A stretch of DNA of 64,000 bases. Origin: Fibrobacter sp. (lineage in GTDB: Bacteria; Fibrobacterota; Fibrobacteria; Fibrobacterales; Fibrobacteraceae). Positions 44,905 through 50,601 of this stretch are shown here, one piece after another (position 1 is the stretch's first letter; each line of letters opens with the position of its first letter). Made by a program: the position numbers and the translations under genes. The notes beneath the pieces were generated by a model, which was given only the letters and a program-made list of their open reading frames with translations, ran no database searches and had not been told where the DNA came from. Where the stretch lies: assembly GCA_024398875.1 (NCBI GenBank), contig JAKSIJ010000002.1:219779-283778 (forward strand), given 5' to 3'.

Positions 44905-45649
44905 TATCCTCCAGTGCTTTGGTGATGAGGTATGTTGTAAAATCCTTGTTGGTGGGGAAAGTCATTCCCTGCCGTGCAAGTTTTGCCTTTGCCGCGTTCA
45001 GTTGCTGAGTGAGCGGCTTCGGGAACACGATGGACAGGGTACGCGGGAAAAGTTCCAGTTGATCCGGGTTGTTCTGGGTGGATTTCCCGGCGTCTGAGAC
45101 AGCTTGATAGTCAAGTTTACGCTTCACTTTGTACTTTCCTGTCTTCCGGATTTCGGGAAGAACATCGTCAACCACCCACGATTCAAATGTGCGGGCTTCC
45201 GGCATACGGCTGCGAAAAATGAGACGGTAGAGGTCGCCCTCGGTAATGGCAATCATAGCCTGCTTACCACCCTTGGTGTCCACTGTGATTTTCTTGGCAA
45301 GAACATGCGATGCGTCGATATCATTTGAATCTATGACCTTGCCGCAATGATCCTTGATTGCTTTTGTGGTGTTGGTGTAACCGAGAATCTTGCAGATGTC
45401 ATCGGCAACGAAGTAGATGCTGCCGTTCGCATCGCGTTGGATGCGCACCATGTTTCCGCAGAAGATGCGGTAACGGAACTCGATGGCGCGACCGGTCAAT
45501 GGGTCAAGTTCGCCGATGTCCGGTTTGACTTCCGGGATGGCGGGTACATTTTCAGTATTTTTCGACGTTTCGCCATCCAAAGGGTCTAACGATTCGTTAT
45601 ACCCTTTTGCTTCGATTTCGTCTTCATCGTTGAGGGGATTCTTGAGCAT
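44894..45649 (-). CDS. BRO-N-domain antirepressor-like protein
   Basis: After an acidic 50-residue start, residues about 58-160 are a BRO-N domain: Y-F-V-A-D-D-I-C-K-I-L-G-Y-T-N-T-T-K-A-I, then D-L-Y-R-L-I-F-R-S-R-M-P-E-A and F-E-S-W-V-V-D-D-V-L-P-E-I-R-K-T-G. This domain occurs in phage antirepressors and binds DNA. The C-terminal 60 residues are helical and unassigned. It is in the early operon just downstream of the Ner/Cro-like gene, whose start shares a base with this gene's region (TAATG). Confidence 0.82.
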   Translation of the reverse strand: MLKNPLNDEDEIEAKGYNESLDPLDGETSKNTENVPAIPEVKPDIGELDPLTGRAIEFRYRIFCGNMVRIQRDANGSIYFVADDICKILGYTNTTKAIKDHCGKVIDSNDIDASHVLAKKITVDTKGGKQAMIAITEGDLYRLIFRSRMPEARTFESWVVDDVLPEIRKTGKYKVKRKLDYQAVSDAGKSTQNNPDQLELFPRTLSIVFPKPLTQQLNAAKAKLARQGMTFPTNKDFTTYLITKALEDIDG

Positions 45650-45831
45650 TATGCAGCCTCCACTTGGTAGATTCCGAGGTCCTTGAGGACTGGAACGAGT
45701 TGATTGTTTGTGCGGTAACCTGTGGCTACTTCCCTTATGTAATGGGGGCTGTAGCGCTTCCCAGTGACCTTAGCGACCTCGTCGGCAGCCTTGGGCCATG
45801 AGATTCTTGTCACAGTGAGAGATTCGGTCAT
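45649..45831 (-). CDS. Small Ner/Cro-like DNA-binding protein (60 residues)
   Basis: It is the first gene of the early operon, with AGGAG 8 bases before its ATG. The sequence (A-A-D-E-V-A-K-V-T-G-K-R-Y-S-P-H-Y-I-R-E-V) fits a helix-turn-helix. In Mu the first early gene, ner, turns down early and repressor transcription; position and size suggest the same job here. Confidence 0.6.
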   Translation of the reverse strand: MTESLTVTRISWPKAADEVAKVTGKRYSPHYIREVATGYRTNNQLVPVLKDLGIYQVEAA

Positions 45832-45869
45832 TGACTTGGCTCCTGATTTGATTTATCTTTGATTTTGTG

Positions 45870-45886
45870 GTGGTGGTGACCACCAC
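45870..45886. promoter_or_regulatory. Palindrome just after the early start site, possible second operator
   Basis: GTGGTGGT-G-ACCACCAC is an 8+1+8 perfect inverted repeat. It lies a few bases downstream of the predicted start of the early transcript, a likely site for a Ner/Cro-like protein. Confidence 0.6.
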
Positions 45887-45895
45887 TACAAAACA

Positions 45896-45924
45896 AATTT
45901 AAACAATAGTTTTACTATTGTCAA
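45896..45924 (-). promoter_or_regulatory. Early promoter with operator in its spacer
   Basis: On the minus strand TTGACA (45924-45919) and TAAATT (45901-45896) are 17 bases apart, near the sigma-70 ideal. The spacer is taken up by the palindrome ACAATAGT-3 nt-ACTATTGT (45903-45921), so a dimer bound there would block polymerase. It points to the transposase operon. The repressor gene starts 32 bases away in the other direction. Confidence 0.8.
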
Positions 45925-45955
45925 GATAAAATTAAACAAAAAGTGAATTTATTTT

Positions 45956-46441
45956 ATGTTTGGTGATAAACTCAAGGCTTTCGCGCAAAAAAAATATGGT
46001 GCAGACAAGCATTTGGCGGCTGCATTGGGCATGTCTCCACAACAATTAGCGGCATACACTGCCGAAAAACGAAAGCCTGGGTTCGAAATTCTACAAAAAT
46101 TAGCTTGGTTAGGGTGCGATATTCCGTGGATTTTAGACGACGATAAAACTATTGATGAATTAAACAATAGTTTTGCTATTGTCAAGGGTGAATCTGAAAA
46201 TAATGGATTTATTGACATTCCGGGTGCCTTGGAGCTCTCCAACACCCCCGCAAGCCGTCTCGCCCAGCTCCTGAGCGTACCCGCCGCAACCCTCACCGCC
46301 TGGCAGAGCGGCACCGAAAAGCCAACCACCGAACAACTCGCCAACCTCTTCAACCTCGTCGTCGCCCTCGGCCTCTCCGCCCGCACAGCCCCCGCCACCA
46401 CCGACAAAACAGAGCACCCCACCGCCCAAGCTATCGGGTAA
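45956..46441 (+). CDS. Phage repressor with two helix-turn-helix regions
   Basis: The 161-residue product has an N-terminal DNA-binding domain (K-H-L-A-A-A-L-G-M-S-P-Q-Q-L-A-A-Y) like Bacteriophage CI/C repressors. A second XRE-like helix-turn-helix is near 98-138 (S-R-L-A-Q-L-L-S-V-P-A-A-T-L-T-A-W). It is divergent from the early operon across a 124-base region with two palindromes, so it is the probable lysogeny repressor. The second half is much richer in GC than the first, which may mean it was pieced together. No strong ribosome site is visible. Confidence 0.75.
   Translation: MFGDKLKAFAQKKYGADKHLAAALGMSPQQLAAYTAEKRKPGFEILQKLAWLGCDIPWILDDDKTIDELNNSFAIVKGESENNGFIDIPGALELSNTPASRLAQLLSVPAATLTAWQSGTEKPTTEQLANLFNLVVALGLSARTAPATTDKTEHPTAQAIG
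46164..46182. promoter_or_regulatory. Copy of the early operator inside the repressor gene
   Basis: ACAATAGT-3 nt-GCTATTGT matches the promoter operator with one change. The identity extends over 26 bases with one mismatch (TTAAACAATAG.. to ..CTATTGTCAAG), including the minus-strand TTGACA. It encodes L-N-N-S-F-A-I-V-K within the repressor. Confidence 0.75.
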
Positions 46442-46563
46442 TCGGGAAGATCATTGAATTGGTTCCGACTTTCGGCAGAATGATATAGTTTATGGCTTGA
46501 GCGGGGCCGAAAGCTTCCGCTACAGTCAATAAAGTTAATTGGCTGAAAATTAAGGAAAAGCGT

Positions 46564-46887
46564 ATGAAAAAACGTGTTTGTTTTCCTCCAAATGACATCT
46601 ATTGCATCGTTGCATCTAGCAATGTCAAGGGATTTCGAATTCCAAATGGCGTTGCAAACATCTATGAACAGTCTGATAAGGCTTCTGTAAAATCGAAGAA
46701 ATTCGAATTTACAGATTTCCGCCCATTTGCCAATGCTGAAACGGCAATGGACGACGCCATAAATCACCTGGTCATGCTTCACGCCGGACAGCAACCAACC
46801 GCTGTTACCGACATTCCGCAAACTGATCAGATGATGGCGAACCTTGATTGTTTGAAAGAAATCTGCAAACCAATAGAGCAACAATAG
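46564..46887 (+). CDS. Unknown phage accessory protein (107 residues)
   Basis: AAGGAAAA precedes the ATG. The product mixes short beta-like stretches (I-Y-C-I-V-A-S-S-N-V-K-G-F) with a helical end (A-M-D-D-A-I-N-H-L-V-M-L-H-A). I recognise no domain. It is more AT-rich than the structural genes and sits between the repressor and the Mor-type activator on the strand used in the lysogen, where accessory genes are common. Confidence 0.55.
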   Translation: MKKRVCFPPNDIYCIVASSNVKGFRIPNGVANIYEQSDKASVKSKKFEFTDFRPFANAETAMDDAINHLVMLHAGQQPTAVTDIPQTDQMMANLDCLKEICKPIEQQ

Positions 46888-46944
46888 ACCGAGAGTGTTC
46901 GCCTCGCACATGCGTGGCGGCACCTTCTTTTTTAAGGATTTATT

Positions 46945-47793
46945 ATGCCAACAACAACCGTCATCGACACTATTCACCATGTCGTTTACGACACCGTCCA
47001 CACATCCGTTTACGATACTATTCATTCGGTCTCCTACGATACGGTCAAGGTTGTACTGGATTCACAATTCACTGTTCAGGTGCTGAGGGATTCGCAAACG
47101 TTCTATCAAGATTCTTTCAATAATCTTCTTATGCTTGTGAGCGTAGCTATTGCATTCGCTTCTGCCATATTGACCCTTCTGTCTTTTGCAAAATCAAATT
47201 ACGACTCTAAAAAATTGAGGAAAGACTTTGACTCAAGATCATCCGAAGTGGCAAAGGAAGAATCTGTAAAAATTGCGCTAGAAGCAAAGAACGAATTTAA
47301 CGAGGCTTTAAAGGAGCAAAAGAAACATATTGAAGAGGCTAAAAAGAATTCGCAAAAACTGTGGAATGAAACGATTCCTATTGTAGTCAATTCAGCAAAA
47401 AGAACTGATGACGACGCCATTGCTATAAGTGATCTTTGTAGCATAATCAAAATGCTATCAGGAGACCTTGATGAAGACCAGGCTACTTTAGTCATGAAGG
47501 AAATTCTACCAGAACTTGACAGAAGACTACGTACTCTTGAATTTTCGAACGGATTCGACAACTTTATAATTGAAGTACAGGAAATACTCAATTTCTTTAA
47601 ACCAAAGCTGTCAACAAAAATGAACGAAGCAAAGAAAAATGTTATTGAAAAAATGATTGATGAAATGATATCCATTACAAAATCCAGACTTAATGATTTT
47701 TTCAATATTAAGAACGATAAATATTCAAATCGTACTGGTAGATTTTATACAGACCAAAGAAATAGGCTGGATACAAAGAGAAGAAAAAGATGA
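46945..47793 (+). CDS. Membrane-anchored coiled-coil accessory protein, unknown
   Basis: The 282-residue product starts with four tandem near-repeats of V-x-Y-D-T-V/I-H/K (about 6-40). One membrane helix (about 60-82, L-L-M-L-V-S-V-A-I-A-F-A-S-A-I-L-T-L-L) is followed by a long charged helical part rich in Lys and Glu. There is no signal-peptide cleavage site. AAGGATTTATT precedes the start. The AT-rich composition and its place beside the repressor make a lysogeny-expressed accessory gene likely, for example superinfection exclusion; that is inference only. Confidence 0.6.
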   Translation: MPTTTVIDTIHHVVYDTVHTSVYDTIHSVSYDTVKVVLDSQFTVQVLRDSQTFYQDSFNNLLMLVSVAIAFASAILTLLSFAKSNYDSKKLRKDFDSRSSEVAKEESVKIALEAKNEFNEALKEQKKHIEEAKKNSQKLWNETIPIVVNSAKRTDDDAIAISDLCSIIKMLSGDLDEDQATLVMKEILPELDRRLRTLEFSNGFDNFIIEVQEILNFFKPKLSTKMNEAKKNVIEKMIDEMISITKSRLNDFFNIKNDKYSNRTGRFYTDQRNRLDTKRRKR

Positions 47794-47941
47794 ACGACCA
47801 GAAATGATTCGTAAAAAAAGGAATAGTCAACAAATAAAGTGGCAATCCTGCGCAAGCTTCATAAATTGTCTTTAAAATGAAGAAAATTGAGCGCCGTTTT
47901 TTTTCTGAAAAATTTTTCATATAACCTCGTTTTTTGAATTG

Positions 47942-47970
47942 TTGATTTTTCGCTTATTTTGTGTTATATT
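47942..47970 (+). promoter_or_regulatory. Promoter of the Mor-type activator gene
   Basis: TTGATT (47942-47947) and TATATT (47965-47970) are 17 bases apart, 12 bases upstream of the ATG. Start would be very close to the coding region, leaving a leader of only a few bases. Confidence 0.6.
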
Positions 47971-47981
47971 TGTGATACAGA

Positions 47982-48278
47982 ATGAGCATCTGGGACTCCC
48001 TTACAATCGACGACTTTCCTACCGACGACCTTAAATGGGTTGCCGTCAATATTGGCGTCGATGCCGCAAAGCGTATCTGGAAGAAGTTCGCGGGAAACCA
48101 TGTAGCCTGCCCATCCAGGATGTCTCCGAACGCAGTACGCCGCTACATGAGCGAAAACTTCGACAAACCAGTTCACCAGCTTGCGGTGGAGACGGGTGTC
48201 AGCGAGCGCACGATCTACAGGTACATGAACTATGTGCCTAAGAAGAAAGCGGACAATGGGCAGATAAGCCTTTTTTAG
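47982..48278 (+). CDS. Mor/C-family transcription activator
   Basis: The 98-residue product has the Mor-type C-terminal helix-turn-helix: M-S-P-N-A-V-R-R-Y-M-S-E-N-F, then L-A-V-E-T-G-V-S-E-R-T-I-Y-R-Y-M. The N-terminal part D-A-A-K-R-I-W-K-K-F-A-G corresponds to the Mor dimer region. Mor and C activate middle and late phage promoters that lack a good -35. Here the gene reads rightward, towards and convergent with the packaging genes. It probably turns on the late promoters near 54.3 kb. Confidence 0.78.
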   Translation: MSIWDSLTIDDFPTDDLKWVAVNIGVDAAKRIWKKFAGNHVACPSRMSPNAVRRYMSENFDKPVHQLAVETGVSERTIYRYMNYVPKKKADNGQISLF

Positions 48279-48291
48279 CATTTCCAAACCT

Positions 48292-48795
48292 TTACTTGTT
48301 GTCGATGATGAATTTCATGAACATGTCCTTGATGTTCTTGACGTCTTCGTCCTGCAAGAGCATGTATGGGCGGGCGGGGATTTTTGAGCCTGGGTGGTTT
48401 ACCGACTTTCGGAAAATGAGCATTCCTCCGATGTTGAGCGGAATGGCCCTTGCGTTCTTCGCCCGGATGACGTGTGGCTTTGTTGTGCCGCCGAAGTGGT
48501 GGATGGCGGCGTACTTTTGGCGCCCCGTCATGATGGTCACTCCGTCTTCGTCAACTTTGTAATGTATTCCACGTTGGAGTGCTCCCGTTCCGACGAGAGT
48601 TTTACCCTTCGGCTTGTTGGATGGAATCCAGCGTTCAGGGCGGCCACCTTCGCGGAAGTTTTGTTTTACGCTTTTCACGGCAAGATTACCGGCAGCGGTG
48701 AGCACCGGCTTCAGGTTCTCGGAGCGCTCCTTCATCATCATGACATACACTTCGAACTGTTTGTCGTCTATGGTTGCGTTGATGATATCTGCCAT
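48292..48795 (-). CDS. Phage virion morphogenesis protein (Mu gpG-like tail completion)
   Basis: The 167-residue product matches the family: L-A-V-K-S-V-K-Q-N-F-R-E-G-G-R-P-E-R-W-I-P, T-G-A-L-Q-R-G-I-H-Y, Y-A-A-I-H-H-F-G-G and I-P-A-R-P-Y-M-L-L. The protein completes the tail or head-tail junction. It ends the leftward packaging operon. In Mu gpG directly follows gpF; here the 77-codon gene on the opposite strand separates the two. Confidence 0.85.
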   Translation of the reverse strand: MADIINATIDDKQFEVYVMMMKERSENLKPVLTAAGNLAVKSVKQNFREGGRPERWIPSNKPKGKTLVGTGALQRGIHYKVDEDGVTIMTGRQKYAAIHHFGGTTKPHVIRAKNARAIPLNIGGMLIFRKSVNHPGSKIPARPYMLLQDEDVKNIKDMFMKFIIDNK

Positions 48796-48799
48796 GGGG

Positions 48800-48828
48800 T
48801 TGCATTTCCTTTGGAAAAGAGGTATATT
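48800..48828 (+). promoter_or_regulatory. Private promoter of the 77-codon gene
   Basis: TTGCAT (48800-48805) and TATATT (48823-48828) are exactly 17 bases apart, 18 bases before the ATG, with a GAGGGAGAGG ribosome site between. The signal reads rightward against the late operon, so the gene can be expressed in the lysogen without late activation. Confidence 0.75.
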
Positions 48829-48845
48829 AGAGGGAGAGGTTAAGC

Positions 48846-49079
48846 ATGATTACGGTTGACAAAGAGACGAGAAAATTTTTCTTTGATAAAGAAGACGAAA
48901 ACAAAAAGATTTGGGATGTTTGTTATCCAGATTGTAAGGGCCTTCATGCAGTTTCTTTTGATAAGAAAAAAATTTTATTTCTGTTTGAGGACTATCCTAA
49001 AAATTTCACCAAAGAGGAAAAGAAACTGTTCGACAGTGAAAATCCGTATTGGGCAAAATTCTTTAGTAGCAGGAAATAG
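48846..49079 (+). CDS. Candidate immunity protein for the MuF toxin (77 residues)
   Basis: The product is small, charged and rich in Lys, Asp and Phe, with no signal peptide (F-F-F-D-K-E-D-E-N-K-K-I-W near the start; N-P-Y-W-A-K-F-F near the end). It resembles, from memory, a family of about 75-residue proteins with a D-Y-P-x-x-x-T-x-E-x-K-x-x-F-D-x-E-N-P pattern (possibly DUF7675; unconfirmed). It has its own promoter and terminator, opposite to the flanking late genes, and ends 10 bases from the stop of the MuF gene. That arrangement, with matching AT-rich composition, is what one expects of an immunity gene paired with the toxin tip. Confidence 0.65.
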   Translation: MITVDKETRKFFFDKEDENKKIWDVCYPDCKGLHAVSFDKKKILFLFEDYPKNFTKEEKKLFDSENPYWAKFFSSRK

Positions 49080-49089
49080 TCTACATTTG

Positions 49090-50601
49090 TCATAACCTCG
49101 TATTAAAGAATCCTACTAACTCCCTAAATTTTAGGGAGTCTTTTATTTTGTTGATGTCTATTAAGAAATCAACCCATGATACTTCTTCATCTCCAATTTT
49201 TTTAACACCCCTTGTTTTAAAACGTTCTTTTAAAACGGAATTCGTTAATAACTTGTATCCGTTTTTTTCTTTTTCTTCGTATTGAAGTTCAAGAAACTCA
49301 AAAACATTTTCTTTTTGTTGAGTATTTGGTTTCAATCGAACGATTACGGTATGCTCTCCGCTTGTAAAAAGATATTCTTTTCCTTTTTCAACATGCTTGA
49401 GTAACGATTCTGCATTTTTAAATCCGTTGTTGCTAACAACTTTAAATCCACCTGATTTGGTGAGTTTGTCAAGAGTTGAGTTTTCCGAAAAAAAGACTCG
49501 ACTTTCTCTACCTCTGTAATCTGTGACATCATACCCAAATTTATTTGCGATATATGCTAGGGTTTGCGAAGTACATGATCCAGGTGTTTTGTCGTCATCT
49601 CCAATTTTTTCAATAATCTGCATTTCAGACAACGGTTTTTTAAGCGACTTTGCTGCAATGTACTTGATTTTCTTTTTGTAAGCTTTGTTAATTATTGTAT
49701 CGAAGTTCTTTTCTCTTTCTTCACGTTCAATTTGCAATTCTTCCTTTGTTAGTGGCTTCGGCTTTACTGTCTTGATTTTGCTTAAATCAAGAACGAAATC
49801 ATCATTCTTTTCGGGATTTCCTTTTTCAATTTCCTTGTCAACGCTATCCGATAGCTTGTCTGCGTTCTTCTTTGCTTCCGGGAACTTTTCTTCCAGCTTC
49901 GCCCTTTTCTCCTGGTACTGATTCATGAGCCGCTGGTTTTCGGCATCGGCATCGCCGATGCTGTAGTCCCACTTTTCGCCAATGTTCGTGGTGTCGTTTG
50001 GTGCTGTCGGGGCCTTCGTCACCTTCTCGATTCCGGAATCCATTTCGTACTTGCTGATGAATTCCTTTTCGCAGAGACATCCGAAGCCATTTGGCGGGCT
50101 GTGCTTTTCCCACCAAGGGTCGTTCACGGGGAGCACGGTGCCGTTCCATGCCCTGTGCTGTTCGCGGCTTGTGGGCATCATCATGCACACGTACTTTGCA
50201 TGTGTGAACACGTCGGGCATAGTTCTTGCCTGGCGTTCCTGCGCCGCTGCTGCGGAGGTGAGGATGTTCGTCTGGTAAATGACCTTTGAGCGCCAAGCGC
50301 CGTACTTCGGCCTTTGCATCTTTTCGTCGAAGCTCGGGTCGGATTCACGCCACTTGCTTGCGATGTGGTAGAACCTGTCGCGGAAATCTTGAAGCGATTC
50401 GCCCTTCTCGATGGCTGCGTCAACAGCCTTTCTGAAATCAAGCAGGATATCGGCGCGCATTGCGCCTGCAACCGTGAACGCACGGGTGTGCATGGCCCCT
50501 TCGAGGTCATTCCAGCGCTTTGTCGGAAGGTTGATTTTCTTCTTGAAATATTCAGCCGCTTCCTTGTACGAACCCTGCTTGAATTTCAGTTCCTTAGCCA
50601 T
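49090..50601 (-). CDS. MuF head protein with C-terminal papain-fold toxin-like domain
   Basis: Residues about 35-185 are a Mu gpF/SPP1 gp7 head-morphogenesis domain: M-R-A-D-I-L-L-D-F, I-Y-Q-T-N-I-L-T-S-A-A-A-A and H-S-P-P-N-G-F-G-C-L-C. A charged linker runs to about 330. Residues about 335-503 hold a Cys343 in P-G-S-C-T-S-Q-T-L-A-Y, His417 in G-E-H-T-V-I-V and Glu438-x-Gln440 in F-L-E-L-Q, the order of papain-fold toxins and deamidases. The DNA for the last part (49.09-49.85 kb) is clearly AT-richer than the MuF core. MuF proteins with exchangeable toxin tips are known in temperate phages. Whether this domain cuts peptide bonds or deamidates glutamine cannot be told. Confidence 0.75.
   Translation of the reverse strand: MAKELKFKQGSYKEAAEYFKKKINLPTKRWNDLEGAMHTRAFTVAGAMRADILLDFRKAVDAAIEKGESLQDFRDRFYHIASKWRESDPSFDEKMQRPKYGAWRSKVIYQTNILTSAAAAQERQARTMPDVFTHAKYVCMMMPTSREQHRAWNGTVLPVNDPWWEKHSPPNGFGCLCEKEFISKYEMDSGIEKVTKAPTAPNDTTNIGEKWDYSIGDADAENQRLMNQYQEKRAKLEEKFPEAKKNADKLSDSVDKEIEKGNPEKNDDFVLDLSKIKTVKPKPLTKEELQIEREEREKNFDTIINKAYKKKIKYIAAKSLKKPLSEMQIIEKIGDDDKTPGSCTSQTLAYIANKFGYDVTDYRGRESRVFFSENSTLDKLTKSGGFKVVSNNGFKNAESLLKHVEKGKEYLFTSGEHTVIVRLKPNTQQKENVFEFLELQYEEKEKNGYKLLTNSVLKERFKTRGVKKIGDEEVSWVDFLIDINKIKDSLKFRELVGFFNTRL
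49119..49150 (+). terminator. Terminator of the candidate immunity gene, inside the toxin frame
   Basis: ACTCCCTAAA-T-TTTAGGGAGT is a perfect inverted repeat followed by CTTTTATTTTG on the plus strand. It lies 40 bases after the immunity stop, within the last 20 codons of the convergent toxin gene. Confidence 0.8.

Noticed and set aside
47708..47920. 70-codon hydrophobic minus-strand frame at the end of the accessory membrane-protein gene
   Set aside because: It mostly overlaps that gene and the AT-rich spacer; hydrophobicity follows from the AT-rich antisense. Kept out for lack of a ribosome site, though a small membrane protein cannot be fully excluded.
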